Positions 1-8,622 of a stretch of DNA of 64,000 nt are shown one piece after another; position 1 is the stretch's first letter; the number at the start of each line of letters is the position of its first letter. The notes beneath the pieces were generated by a model. That model was not told where the DNA came from. It made no database searches and saw only the letters and a program-made list of their open reading frames with translations. The position numbers and the translations under genes were made by a program. Source of the DNA: an uncultured Pelagimonas sp. (GTDB lineage: Bacteria; Pseudomonadota; Alphaproteobacteria; Rhodobacterales; Rhodobacteraceae); contig NZ_CANMKO010000010.1 of the NCBI RefSeq assembly GCF_947498515.1, positions 1 to 64,000 on the forward strand. The letters are read 5' to 3'.

Positions 1-75
1 TCGACCATCGAAACCAACGCCACAACCCTGATCACCGCTGCCGGTGGCGCAGTTGCGGCTGAAAACGACTTCTAA
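1..75 (+). CDS. Flp-type pilin, C-terminal fragment
   Basis: The window opens inside a reading frame that ends at a TAA at 73-75. The 24 visible residues end in GGAVAAENDF, nearly the same tail as the complete small pilin at 158-337 (AGTAVAAENDF). The fragment is therefore most likely the end of a second Flp/Fap-type Tad pilin, secreted to the outer surface as the pilus subunit after CpaA cleavage. The start lies outside the window, so the leader and cleavage motif cannot be checked. Confidence rests on the shared tail, the position directly before the other pilin, and the Tad genes that follow. Confidence 0.6.
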   Translation, partial: STIETNATTLITAAGGAVAAENDF

Positions 76-98
76 GTCGATCTAGCTGATACACGCCT

Positions 99-125
99 CG
101 CGGAAGCAGGTAACTTGCTTCTGCG
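99..125 (+). other. stem-loop between two pilin genes
   Basis: Bases 99-108 pair with 116-125 (ten pairs, one of them G-U) around a 7-nt loop. There is no T-run after the stem, so it is more likely an mRNA-stabilising or attenuating hairpin between the two pilin cistrons than a full terminator. Confidence 0.45.
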
Positions 126-157
126 GACCCTCAATTAAGAGCAGGAAAGGGCCAATA

Positions 158-337
158 ATGCTTAAATTTTTCAAAGCATTCCGTGATGATCAGTGCGGTG
201 CGGTAACTGTCGACTGGATTGTAATCACTTCCGCCGTCGTCGGTATGTCAGCTGTTGCTTTCTTCACCGTTGAAGATGCTTCATTTGCGCTGATGGACGC
301 CGCAGGCACAGCAGTCGCTGCAGAAAACGACTTCTGA
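158..337 (+). CDS. Flp/Fap family type IVb pilin
   Basis: This 59-residue protein has the layout of alphaproteobacterial Tad pilins: a short basic/acidic leader (MLKFFKAFRDDQ), then G-AVTVDWIVITSAVVGM, a hydrophobic helix of about 20 residues, and a small-residue tail ending AENDF. It would be an inner-membrane prepilin cleaved by CpaA (10090-10623) and assembled into the Tad pilus. The ATG at 158 is preceded by AGGAAAGG. It is too short for usual ORF cut-offs. The preceding partial gene has nearly the same C-terminus, so the two look like tandem paralogues. A terminator at 360-391 separates the pair from cpaB, allowing the pilins a higher transcript level than the machinery. Confidence 0.85.
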   Translation: MLKFFKAFRDDQCGAVTVDWIVITSAVVGMSAVAFFTVEDASFALMDAAGTAVAAENDF

Positions 338-359
338 TCCCCTGTTCCCTACGCACCGA

Positions 360-391
360 GGGCTGTTTCCCAATTGGGAAGCGGCCCTTTT
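360..391 (+). terminator. Rho-independent terminator after the pilin
   Basis: GGGC at 360-363 pairs with GCCC at 384-387, and the inner arms GTTTCCC and GGGAAGC pair around AATT. TTTT follows at 388-391. It lies 22 nt after the pilin stop codon. Confidence 0.7.
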
Positions 392-524
392 CTCTGGCAC
401 GACTTCAACGCGTGATTTTCACGGAAGTACCGCCATCCCGGCCTCATTTGGCCACAATTGACGATCAAATTGGTACTCGGGCATCAAACCTTTTGCTGCC
501 CTGAGGTTAAAAACGAGGTGAAAC

Positions 525-1385
525 ATGCGACTTGTATTCGGATTGGTACTGATAGCAGGGCTTGGCTTGGCCGGCTTTGCCGTCTACATGGCGCAAAACT
601 ATATCGGTGCCTATGAAAACGCGCTGCAACAGGAACGCGCCAAAGTTGTCGCGGCCATTCCAACCCAGCAGATTTATGTCACCAACCGCGCAATCGCCTA
701 TGGCGAAGTCATCTTGCCCGAAGACATCCAATTGGCCCCCTGGCCAAACGAAATCCTCCCCGAGGGGTATTTTGACGAAGCCAATCCAGCCGCAATCGAA
801 GGCCAAGACCCCCGTGTCGCAATGCGTCAGATGGAAAAGTTCGAGGCATTGGTTGCCGTCAAACTGTCTGAACCAGGTGGTGATGCCGGTCTAACGTCTC
901 GGCTTAAGCGAGGCCAACGGGCCTATGCGATCAAGGTTGACGTGGCTTCTGGTGTATCGGGTTTCTTGCGCCCAGGTGACCGTGTTGACGTCTATTGGAC
1001 AGGTCGTATTCCGGGCAATGACCCCAACCTGCCCAAAGGTGATGTGACAAAGCTTATCGAAACCGGTGTTGGTCTAATTGCGATCGACCAAATGTCAGAA
1101 GCCGAATCCAACGCTGCCACGATTGCGCGTACCGTTACCGTTGCTGCCAGCCCTCAACAGGTTGCCGCTTTGGCTCAGGCCCAGAAAACCGGTCAACTGT
1201 CGCTGTCCCTGATGGCAAGCAATGACGACACTGTTGCCGAGGCGATTGAGGTCGACCAAATGTCGCTCTTGGGTCTTGAACAGTCCGCCCCTGACGACGC
1301 ACCCAAACGTGCATTGCAGACCTGTACCCGAATTGAACGCCGTGGCGTTGAGCGTACAGAAATTCCGATCCCCTGCACGAACTAA
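525..1385 (+). CDS. cpaB: Flp pilus assembly protein CpaB/RcpC
   Basis: This 286-residue protein has one N-terminal membrane segment (about residues 4-22), then an SAF-type domain (TNRAIAYGEVILPEDIQ, about residues 52-115) and the RcpC/CpaB domain (SRLKRGQRAYAIKVD through SGFLRPGDRVDVYW). CpaB is a periplasmic, inner-membrane-anchored factor that works with the CpaC secretin in Tad pilus export. The ATG at 525 has GAGGTG eight bases upstream. It is the first machinery gene after the pilins and is flanked by terminators on both sides, so it may be transcribed separately. Confidence 0.92.
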   Translation: MRLVFGLVLIAGLGLAGFAVYMAQNYIGAYENALQQERAKVVAAIPTQQIYVTNRAIAYGEVILPEDIQLAPWPNEILPEGYFDEANPAAIEGQDPRVAMRQMEKFEALVAVKLSEPGGDAGLTSRLKRGQRAYAIKVDVASGVSGFLRPGDRVDVYWTGRIPGNDPNLPKGDVTKLIETGVGLIAIDQMSEAESNAATIARTVTVAASPQQVAALAQAQKTGQLSLSLMASNDDTVAEAIEVDQMSLLGLEQSAPDDAPKRALQTCTRIERRGVERTEIPIPCTN

Positions 1386-1410
1386 GGGTAAATCAACAGT
1401 CATTGACAGG

Positions 1411-1437
1411 CGGGCATCCCAAGTGGGTGCCCGTTTT
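1411..1437 (+). terminator. terminator after cpaB
   Basis: A nine-pair stem (1411-1419 with 1425-1433, one G-U) with a 5-nt loop is followed by TTTT at 1434-1437, about 25 nt after the cpaB stop. Confidence 0.65.
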
Positions 1438-1589
1438 CATTGGTAGTTTTTGCCATCTGTTGCGAGTTATCCACATATATCTCCCTTCCGAAGTCATTGA
1501 TTCTTGCAAAAAAATCAAAACTAGCGCAGGTTTGGACAAAATGCAGGCAATAAGACCTGCGAGTGAGGCGTGATCGAAAGGCAGGTCAC

Positions 1590-3020
1590 ATGAAATTTGA
1601 TAGATTCATGAAAGCAGCCCTCTTTGGGCTGACATTGGCTGTGGCTCCCGCTGCAACCGTGCTCCCAACGATGCTCGAGGCCGAAACCTTGCGTGTCGTA
1701 CGTAGCGGGACGGAACAGGTGCTAAAGGTTCCGATGAACCGAGCCGTGGTGGTGGAAAGCGATCAGCCCTTTGCAGAGCTGTCGATCGCCAACCCGTCCA
1801 TCGCGGACATTTCATCGCTCTCAGACCGGTCAATATATGTCTTGGGTAAATCGCCCGGCACAACGACGTTGACCATTCTGGATGGCCAAGGCCAGCTCAT
1901 CACCAATGTGGATGTGCGGGTCGCGGCGGACGTTACCGAATTTAAGGAACGCCTCCGCCAAATCCTTCCGGACGAAAAAATCGAAGTGCGTACCGCCAAT
2001 GACGGTATCGTCTTGTCGGGCACCGCCTCTTCGACGGCACGTATGCAACGCGCGCTTGATCTTGCTGAACGCTATGCGCCTGAACGCGTGTCCAACCTGA
2101 TGACGGTTGGTGGCATCCAACAGGTGATGCTGAAGGTCCGCTTTGCTGAAATGCAACGCACCGTCGGCAAACAGCTGCGCGCCTCGCTGGCAACCGGTGG
2201 GTCGGTGCTTGGCGGTGATCTAGGCCTTGAAATCGGGACAGGCAACGCCGCCCCGCTGGCCAATGTTGATCAGGTCGCCAACAAACTCTTCCCCGAAGGG
2301 ATTGATAACGAAGGCGCAGCCTTGTTGGGCTTTAACATGGGTGGCCTCGAAGTTGGTATCCTACTCGAAGCGCTCGAAGCCAAAGGCGTTGTTCGCACCC
2401 TTGCCGAACCAAATCTGACGGCCCTTTCCGGCCAAGAGGCCAAGTTCCTTGCAGGCGGCGAATATCCGATCCCGGTGGCACAGCAAAACGACACAATCAC
2501 CATTGAGTTCAAACCCTTTGGTGTTGAGTTGAACTTTATTCCGCGTGTCATGGACGGCGATTTGATCAACCTCGAGCTTGAGGCAGCGGTGTCGTCAATC
2601 GACAACACCAACGGGATCAACCTGTCGGACATTACCATTGCGGCCTTTAAGCGCCGCGAGACACAGACAACCGTTGAGCTGCGCGATGGTGAAAGCTTTG
2701 CCATTGCTGGGTTGCTCATGGATGACTTTACCGACCTCAACGGTCAGGTGCCGTGGTTGGGTGATGTGCCCGTACTGGGGGCGCTGTTCCGCAGTGCAGA
2801 ATACCAGCGCGAACAATCCGAATTGGTCATTATTGTAACACCGCACTTGGTCACCCCAACCCGTGGCGAGGCCTTGGCCCTGCCAACGGATCGGGTGATG
2901 CCACCAACCGAGAGCGATCTGTTCTTGCGCGGTCGTGTGGTCGGAACCCCGAAAACTGGCGCAGCCGGAGAGGTGGCGAAACAAGATTTCACCGGCTCTT
3001 ACGGCTATGTGATGGATTAA
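1590..3020 (+). CDS. cpaC: Tad secretin CpaC/RcpA
   Basis: This 476-residue secretin forms the outer-membrane pore for the Tad pilus. A signal peptide covers about residues 1-31 (MKFDRFMKAALFGLTLAVAP...). An N-terminal pilus-secretin domain follows (PFAELSIANPSIADISSLSD), then a BON-like segment (about 125-170) and the secretin core, with VRTLAEPNLTALSGQEAKFL and the C-terminal VPWLGDVPVLGALFRS motif typical of the family. I chose the ATG at 1590 because it begins a proper signal peptide and has GGCAGG upstream; an in-frame GTG at 1563 would add nine charged residues before it. The OmpA-like lipoprotein follows 16 nt later. Confidence 0.93.
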   Translation: MKFDRFMKAALFGLTLAVAPAATVLPTMLEAETLRVVRSGTEQVLKVPMNRAVVVESDQPFAELSIANPSIADISSLSDRSIYVLGKSPGTTTLTILDGQGQLITNVDVRVAADVTEFKERLRQILPDEKIEVRTANDGIVLSGTASSTARMQRALDLAERYAPERVSNLMTVGGIQQVMLKVRFAEMQRTVGKQLRASLATGGSVLGGDLGLEIGTGNAAPLANVDQVANKLFPEGIDNEGAALLGFNMGGLEVGILLEALEAKGVVRTLAEPNLTALSGQEAKFLAGGEYPIPVAQQNDTITIEFKPFGVELNFIPRVMDGDLINLELEAAVSSIDNTNGINLSDITIAAFKRRETQTTVELRDGESFAIAGLLMDDFTDLNGQVPWLGDVPVLGALFRSAEYQREQSELVIIVTPHLVTPTRGEALALPTDRVMPPTESDLFLRGRVVGTPKTGAAGEVAKQDFTGSYGYVMD

Positions 3021-3036
3021 GCGGAGGCTTGGACAG

Positions 3037-3717
3037 ATGATCAGGACCACCATAACCGGCATCGCCATCAGCTTCGCTTTGGCAGGCTGCGGATCCGAAC
3101 CGGTCGCAGGGGCATTCCACCGAGAAGCGGGGTCGCTCATCGATACCGGGCATTTCGGCAATGCCACGATGAACAACACCCAAATTCAGAACGGCGAAAA
3201 ACAATACGTCTATGACCTGTCACAGCGTTTTGCGTCTGAGGTTATGACAACCGTGAACTTTGCCTTCAACAGTTCGCAACTGGACGCCGGGGCGATTGAC
3301 ACCCTACGTGAACAGGCGCGCTGGATCCGCCAATTCCCTGAAGTCCGCTTTAAGGTTTATGGCCACACCGACAAGGTTGGTGGCGACGGGTTTAACAAAA
3401 GCCTCGGCATGAATCGTGCGCGGGCGGTGGTAAATTACCTTGTTTCCCAGGGGATTGACCGCAACCGCCTCGAAGCCGTTGTGAGCTTTGGCGAAAGCCA
3501 GCCGTTGATTGTGACCGAAGGTCGTGAACGCCGCAACCGCCGCACAGTGACCGAAGTTTCCGGATTTGTTGGACGCCATCCTACTGTTATGGATGGGAAA
3601 TACGCCGAGGTCGTGTTCCGCGAATACGTGCGCTCTGCTGAACCGACAACCGGCCTTACTGGTCTGTCCGGGTCTGACATCGCCGTTGACCAAGGCGCGG
3701 CTGGCGCCGGCGGTTAA
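3037..3717 (+). CDS. OmpA-family lipoprotein of the Tad locus
   Basis: This 226-residue protein starts with a lipoprotein signal (lipobox ALAGC, Cys at about residue 18). It carries an OmpA C-terminal domain (about 75-170) with the peptidoglycan-binding signature VYGHTDKVG...FNKSLGMNRARAVVNYL. It probably anchors the secretin to peptidoglycan from the outer membrane. In Caulobacter-type loci the lipoprotein CpaD lies between cpaC and cpaE. No CpaD is visible here and this protein fills the slot. A terminator follows at 3737-3763. The domain call is secure; the pilotin-like role is inferred from position. Confidence 0.85.
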   Translation: MIRTTITGIAISFALAGCGSEPVAGAFHREAGSLIDTGHFGNATMNNTQIQNGEKQYVYDLSQRFASEVMTTVNFAFNSSQLDAGAIDTLREQARWIRQFPEVRFKVYGHTDKVGGDGFNKSLGMNRARAVVNYLVSQGIDRNRLEAVVSFGESQPLIVTEGRERRNRRTVTEVSGFVGRHPTVMDGKYAEVVFREYVRSAEPTTGLTGLSGSDIAVDQGAAGAGG

Positions 3718-3736
3718 CACTGGAAGACATGTCTTG

Positions 3737-3763
3737 AAAGGGCGCCCTTTGGGGCGCCTTTTT
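3737..3763 (+). terminator. terminator after the OmpA-like gene
   Basis: A GC-rich stem, AAAGG(G)CGCCC paired with GGGCGCCTTT, ends in a T-run and lies 20 nt after the stop codon at 3717. Confidence 0.75.
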
Positions 3764-3764
3764 G

Positions 3765-3792
3765 TTTTCACCGTCCAGAAATACCGTACAAT
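3765..3792 (+). promoter_or_regulatory. possible sigma-70 promoter for cpaE-cpaA
   Basis: TTTTCA (3765-3770), a 16-bp spacer and TACAAT (3787-3792) lie directly after the preceding terminator and about 160 bp before cpaE. The gap 3793-3953 holds no other gene that I can support. Confidence 0.3.
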
Positions 3793-3953
3793 TTCGGCTT
3801 TTTGGCCCAAATGTTGCCGCCTTTCCCCGTCAATTTCCTTTCCAAAGGATCAAAGCGCCGCAGTGAGTCGGTGCATCGGGTCCGGAAATCGGGTGGCAGA
3901 TGAGCAGTATCACGCCCCACTCCGAACCGGCTCGTAGGAAAGGACGTGAGGCT

Positions 3954-5201
3954 ATGACGAGTTCGACACCAAACCAGGCGGATCCATCGCCCATCGTGGC
4001 ATGCACCATCAGCCGCGATGTGCAGAACTTCGATCTTCTGATCGAAGACATGGAAACCATTTTAGGTGAAAGCTGGGGTGACCTCGGCTTTGACGAAGCC
4101 CTCGCCTTTCTCAATCAAAAAGAAGCCGAGGGGCTAGAGTTTGTCGCCATGGCAATTGACGCCATCGACGAACCCGATCTTGCCCTTTTGGGTGGGATTA
4201 TTTCCGGTGCCAAAGACCGTGGTATCAAAGTGGTCCTAATTGCAGAAGATGTGACGCCTGCCTCGCTTCACCAATTGCTCCGCCAAGGTGCCGATGAATT
4301 TGTCCCCTATCCTTTGCCCGAAGGTGAACTTGCTGCTGCGGTTGAACGCATGCGCAATCCCCCTGCCCCAGTGGCCCAAGCCAACGCGGCTCCGGGCAAC
4401 GATGGAGTCAAGCTAAGCGGTGGTGGTGACGGAGTTCTGATTGCGGTGCAAGGGCTTGCTGGTGGGGTTGGTACCACAACCATGGCCGTGAACCTTGCCT
4501 ATGAGCTGGCGACATGTCGTGCCGAAAACGCCCCCAAGGTTTGCCTCATCGACTTTGGTCTGCAGTTTGGCACTGTCGCAACCTATCTTGACCTTCCACG
4601 TCGCGAGGCGGTTTTGGAAATGTTGTCCGACATCGAAACGATGGATGGTGACAGCTTTGGCCAGGCCTTGGTCAGCTATGAAGACAAGTTGCAGGTTTTC
4701 ACCTCGCCTTCCGATATTCTGCCCTTGGACATGATTGGCCCAAGCGAAGTCCAGGCCATTTTGGACGTTGCGCGCGATCACTTTGACTATGTCATCGTCG
4801 ATATGCCGTCGACCATCGTGCAATGGACCGAAACCGTTTTGACCGAAGCGCAGGTTTACTTCGCCATGGTGAGCCTCGATATGCGCTCGGCCCAGAACAC
4901 GATGCGTCTGAAACGAGCCTTGCAGGCCGAAGATCTGCCCTATGACAAGCTGCGCTATGTTCTCAACCACGCCCCTAAATTCACCGATTTGCAGGGCAAA
5001 GGTCGGGTCAAGCGTATGGCGGATGGCCTTGGCATTACGTTGGATCTGCAATTGCCCGATGGTGGCAAACCTGTGGCTCAAGCCTGTGACCACGGACTGC
5101 CATTGGCAAACCACGTTCCTAAAAACCCGCTTCGCAAAGAATTTGTAAAACTGGCAGCTCAGCTTGATGCGATCGGAAATTCCGACGCCGAAGCCGCTTG
5201 A
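3954..5201 (+). CDS. cpaE: Tad pilus localisation protein CpaE/TadZ
   Basis: This 415-residue protein has an N-terminal receiver-like domain (about 12-135, with VVLIAEDVTPASLHQLLRQGADEFV) and a C-terminal MinD/ParA-like domain (about 160-405). CpaE/TadZ places the pilus machine at the pole. The P-loop reads AGGVGTTT (residues 169-176) instead of KGGVGKTT, so both the signature lysine and the canonical P-loop lysine are absent, suggesting weak or no ATP hydrolysis. I prefer the ATG at 3954, with AGGAAAGGA upstream; an in-frame ATG at 3900 would add 18 residues. It is the first gene of a tight run through cpaA. Confidence 0.9.
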   Translation: MTSSTPNQADPSPIVACTISRDVQNFDLLIEDMETILGESWGDLGFDEALAFLNQKEAEGLEFVAMAIDAIDEPDLALLGGIISGAKDRGIKVVLIAEDVTPASLHQLLRQGADEFVPYPLPEGELAAAVERMRNPPAPVAQANAAPGNDGVKLSGGGDGVLIAVQGLAGGVGTTTMAVNLAYELATCRAENAPKVCLIDFGLQFGTVATYLDLPRREAVLEMLSDIETMDGDSFGQALVSYEDKLQVFTSPSDILPLDMIGPSEVQAILDVARDHFDYVIVDMPSTIVQWTETVLTEAQVYFAMVSLDMRSAQNTMRLKRALQAEDLPYDKLRYVLNHAPKFTDLQGKGRVKRMADGLGITLDLQLPDGGKPVAQACDHGLPLANHVPKNPLRKEFVKLAAQLDAIGNSDAEAA

Positions 5202-5216
5202 AAACGAGGAAAATAG

Positions 5217-6665
5217 ATGTTTTCGCGCTATAAAAAGACCCAAGTTGCAGAAGCGGCCCCGGTAGAAACCAAGTCACCTGAACCTGTTGCGGCCCCTGCA
5301 GCGGAAACCCAAGCGGACAAGCCAAGCGCACGCCGTGTGGTTCAATCCGGTACTCCGGCGCGGGCAGCCCCTGCGGACAAGGAAAAGAAACGCAAAGAAC
5401 GCCTTGCCGACATCAAGTTGGAAATGCACCGCGCTCTTTTGGAAAACTTGAACCTTGCCGCCCTTGATGGCGCAAGCGAAGCCGAGTTGCGTGAAGAAAT
5501 CAACGACATCACGTCTGAAGTTCTCCAGGAAAAAGGCATCGTTTTGAACCGTGACGAACGGCGCGCGATGATCAATGACCTGTATGACGAAGTTAAAGGC
5601 CTTGGCCCGCTCGAGCCCTTGCTCAAAGATGAGAGCATTTCAGATATTCTGGTTAACGGCCCGCAGCAAATCTTTATCGAACAGAACGGCAAATTAAGCC
5701 TGTCTGATGTGACGTTCAAAGATGAAAAGCACCTAATGCGGATCATCGACAAGATCGTCTCGGCGGTGGGTCGTCGTGTTGATGAATCCAACCCCTATGT
5801 TGACGCCCGTTTGCAAGATGGCTCGCGTTTCAACGCGATGGTTCCCCCTGTTGCGATTGATGGCTCGCTCGTTTCCATTCGTAAGTTCAAAAAGGACAAG
5901 CTGGGCATTGATGACCTGGTGAACTTTGGGGCCTTTACCGAAGAAATGGCCGTTTACCTTCAGGCCGCCGTTGCGACGCGCCTCAATATCATCGTTTCCG
6001 GTGGTACAGGTTCTGGTAAAACAACCACGCTGAATGCGCTTTCGTCGTTTATCGACAATGCCGAACGTATCCTGACAATCGAGGATACAGCGGAACTTCA
6101 GTTGCAACAGGCCCATGTTGGCCGGATGGAAAGCCGCCCGCCAAACGTTGAAGGCAAAGGGGCTGTTACCCCGCGCGACTGTTTGAAAAACGCCCTTCGT
6201 ATGCGCCCGGACCGTATCATCGTCGGGGAAACGCGTGGCGAAGAAGTTATCGACATGTTGCAGGCCATGAACACCGGCCACGATGGATCGATGACCACAA
6301 TTCACGCCAACTCGGCGCGCGATGGCGTTGCCCGACTGGAGAACATGATCGCCATGGCCGGCATCGAGATGCCGCTCAAAGCGATGCGCGCGCAGATTTC
6401 ATCGGCTGTGAACCTCATCGTTCAGGCCTCGCGCCTTCAAGACGGCTCGCGTCGGATGACTTCGATCACCGAGATCACCGGAATGGAAGGCGATGTGATT
6501 TCCATGCAGGAAATCTTTCGGTTCCAACGTGTTGGCCTAACACCCGATAACAAGATCCTCGGTCACTTCACCGCCACCGGTGTTCGGTCTGCGTTCTCTG
6601 AACGTTTCCGGATGTGGGGCTATGACGTGCCGTCCTCGATCTATGAACCTTTCCGAGCGGAGTAA
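5217..6665 (+). CDS. cpaF: Tad secretion ATPase CpaF/TadA
   Basis: This 482-residue type II/IV secretion ATPase powers Tad pilus extension at the cytoplasmic face. The first 60 residues are Ala/Pro-rich and probably disordered. The core has Walker [11 protein letters not shown] (about 261-270), the Asp box near [13 protein letters not shown], Walker [13 protein letters not shown] and the His-box [17 protein letters not shown]. It begins 15 nt after cpaE with GAGGAAA upstream and is followed 5 nt later by tadB, as in canonical Tad operons. Confidence 0.96.
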   Translation: MFSRYKKTQVAEAAPVETKSPEPVAAPAAETQADKPSARRVVQSGTPARAAPADKEKKRKERLADIKLEMHRALLENLNLAALDGASEAELREEINDITSEVLQEKGIVLNRDERRAMINDLYDEVKGLGPLEPLLKDESISDILVNGPQQIFIEQNGKLSLSDVTFKDEKHLMRIIDKIVSAVGRRVDESNPYVDARLQDGSRFNAMVPPVAIDGSLVSIRKFKKDKLGIDDLVNFGAFTEEMAVYLQAAVATRLNIIVSGGTGSGKTTTLNALSSFIDNAERILTIEDTAELQLQQAHVGRMESRPPNVEGKGAVTPRDCLKNALRMRPDRIIVGETRGEEVIDMLQAMNTGHDGSMTTIHANSARDGVARLENMIAMAGIEMPLKAMRAQISSAVNLIVQASRLQDGSRRMTSITEITGMEGDVISMQEIFRFQRVGLTPDNKILGHFTATGVRSAFSERFRMWGYDVPSSIYEPFRAE

Positions 6666-6670
6666 GACCT

Positions 6671-7636
6671 ATGCTCAGTGCAGCCCCTATCATCTATGGC
6701 ATGATCTTCCTTGGCGTGCTGGTCATGGTCAACGGCATCTATCTGGTGGCGTTTGGCAAATCGATCAGCCTGTCCAACAAGGTCAACCGCCGCCTCGAAA
6801 TGCTCGACAAGGGCGAACGACGCGAAGACGTTTTGGCCAAACTCCGCAAGGAGATGGACCAACACATGAAATCACGGTCTTTGCCGCTTTATTCGCTTTT
6901 GGCGGACAAAGCGCAAAAGGCTTCCATCGCCTTTACTCCACAACAGCTTATCATGGTGATGGCCGTTGCATCGGTTGGGGCCTTTCTGGGACTGACAGTC
7001 GGCACCGAGGCCTCTTTGCCCGTGCGTGTTGTCATGGGGCTCATGATGGGTGTTGGCGGGGTCTATATGTGGGTCAATCACAAGGCCAACAAGCGCCTTA
7101 GCATGATTGAAGAGCAGCTCCCCGATGCAGTTGAGCTTATGGTGCGATCCCTGCGCGTTGGTCACCCGTTTAGCTCGGCGATCACCATCGTATCCAAAGA
7201 AATCAAAGACCCTCTGGCCACCGAATTTGGCGTCATCGCAGACGAGGCGACCTATGGCCGCGACGTTGGCGAAGCCTTGAAACATATGGCCGAACGCCTC
7301 GACATGCAGGATTTGCGCTTTCTCGCCGTGGCCGTTGCCATTCAACAGCAAGCCGGTGGTAACTTGGCCGAAATTCTCGAAGGTCTGGCCAAGGTGATCC
7401 GGGCGCGCTTCCGCCTCTTCCGCCGTGTCAAAGCGATCACCGCCGAGGCGCAATGGTCGGGTAAGTTCCTGTCTGGTTTTCCGGTTGGTGCGTTGATCTT
7501 TATCCAGGTGGCCAAGCCCGATTACTACGACGACGTGCTCGACCACCCATGGTTTATCCCCGCCTGTTTTATTGTGGGTATCATGCTGACGCTGAACGTT
7601 TTTGTGATGCGCGCACTTGTGAACATCAAGGTTTAA
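6671..7636 (+). CDS. tadB: Tad inner-membrane platform protein TadB
   Basis: This 321-residue type II secretion F-domain protein has two N-terminal membrane segments, a cytoplasmic region with QLPDAVELMVRSLRVGHPFSSAI (T2SSF domain, about 150-280) and two C-terminal membrane segments. TadB and TadC form the inner-membrane platform on which the CpaF ATPase acts. It sits directly between cpaF and tadC (5-nt and 12-nt gaps) with the conserved Tad gene order, so the call is secure. Confidence 0.94.
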   Translation: MLSAAPIIYGMIFLGVLVMVNGIYLVAFGKSISLSNKVNRRLEMLDKGERREDVLAKLRKEMDQHMKSRSLPLYSLLADKAQKASIAFTPQQLIMVMAVASVGAFLGLTVGTEASLPVRVVMGLMMGVGGVYMWVNHKANKRLSMIEEQLPDAVELMVRSLRVGHPFSSAITIVSKEIKDPLATEFGVIADEATYGRDVGEALKHMAERLDMQDLRFLAVAVAIQQQAGGNLAEILEGLAKVIRARFRLFRRVKAITAEAQWSGKFLSGFPVGALIFIQVAKPDYYDDVLDHPWFIPACFIVGIMLTLNVFVMRALVNIKV

Positions 7637-7648
7637 GGGAGCCACGAC

Positions 7649-8620
7649 ATGTTTGAACAGATCAATACAATGATCACCGATCTGCTTGGCCCTGCTGGCC
7701 CGTTGATGGTGGTTGCTGGCCTCGCCTTTATCCTGATCCTTGCCACCATTCCGATGATGCTAAATGCAAAACCGGATCCGATGGACAAGCTCAAAAAGTC
7801 CGGTCAGGAACGCATGAACGCGGAATCCCGTGCCGTACTGCGCGAGAAGAGCAAAAACGACAAGCTGAACAAATACTCGCAGTTCCTTGAACCGCAGGAT
7901 GAAAAAGAACTGTCCGACATTCGGATGAAGCTCTTGCAGGCCGGGTATCGCTCTAAAGACGCCGTGCAGATGTATTTCTTTGCACAGATGGCCCTTGGTG
8001 TTTTGCTTTTGGGTGTCGGGATCGTTTATTTCTTGATGTTTGTGAATGGCCCAGACGCCACGTTGCAGCAAAAGATGATGTATATCCTTGGCCCCGGTGC
8101 CATGGGGTATCTCGGGCCCAAATACTGGATCAACAAACGTGTCGAAAAACGCAAAGAAGAGATCCAGAGCGGTTTCCCAGATGCGCTTGATATGATGCTC
8201 GTTTGTGTGGATGCCGGTCAATCAATGGACCAATCCATCGTTCGCATCTCTAAAGAACTGCGCGCCTCCTACCCTGCTTTGGCCGATGAATTCGAAATCA
8301 TCAGTCATGAAATGAAAGCTGGTAAGGACAAAACGCAAGTTCTGAACGACATGTCCGAACGTTGCGGCGTTCAAGATGTCAGCTCCTTTGTGACGGTTTT
8401 GAACCAAGCCCAAACCTTTGGTACATCAATTTCGGACGCCCTTCGGGTCTATGCCGGGGAAATGCGTGACAAAAGGGTCATGCGTGCCGAAGAAAAAGCA
8501 AACCAGTTGCCGACAAAGATGACGCTAACAACTATGATGCTGACAGTGCCTCCGCTGCTGATCATTCTGGTTGGCCCATCGGCGATCGGCATCACGGAAA
8601 TGGGCAATATCGGACAATAA
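7649..8620 (+). CDS. tadC: Tad inner-membrane platform protein TadC
   Basis: This 323-residue paralogue of TadB has a first membrane helix near residues 16-38, two more near 112-155, the T2SSF domain with SGFPDALDMMLVCVDAGQSMDQSI (about 175-300) and a C-terminal helix (MTLTTMMLTVPPLLIILVG). It completes the two-protein inner-membrane platform of the Tad pilus. The preceding ATG has GGGAG upstream. Only 2 nt separate its stop from the tadD ATG, so the two are probably translationally coupled. Confidence 0.94.
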   Translation: MFEQINTMITDLLGPAGPLMVVAGLAFILILATIPMMLNAKPDPMDKLKKSGQERMNAESRAVLREKSKNDKLNKYSQFLEPQDEKELSDIRMKLLQAGYRSKDAVQMYFFAQMALGVLLLGVGIVYFLMFVNGPDATLQQKMMYILGPGAMGYLGPKYWINKRVEKRKEEIQSGFPDALDMMLVCVDAGQSMDQSIVRISKELRASYPALADEFEIISHEMKAGKDKTQVLNDMSERCGVQDVSSFVTVLNQAQTFGTSISDALRVYAGEMRDKRVMRAEEKANQLPTKMTLTTMMLTVPPLLIILVGPSAIGITEMGNIGQ

Positions 8621-8622
8621 TC

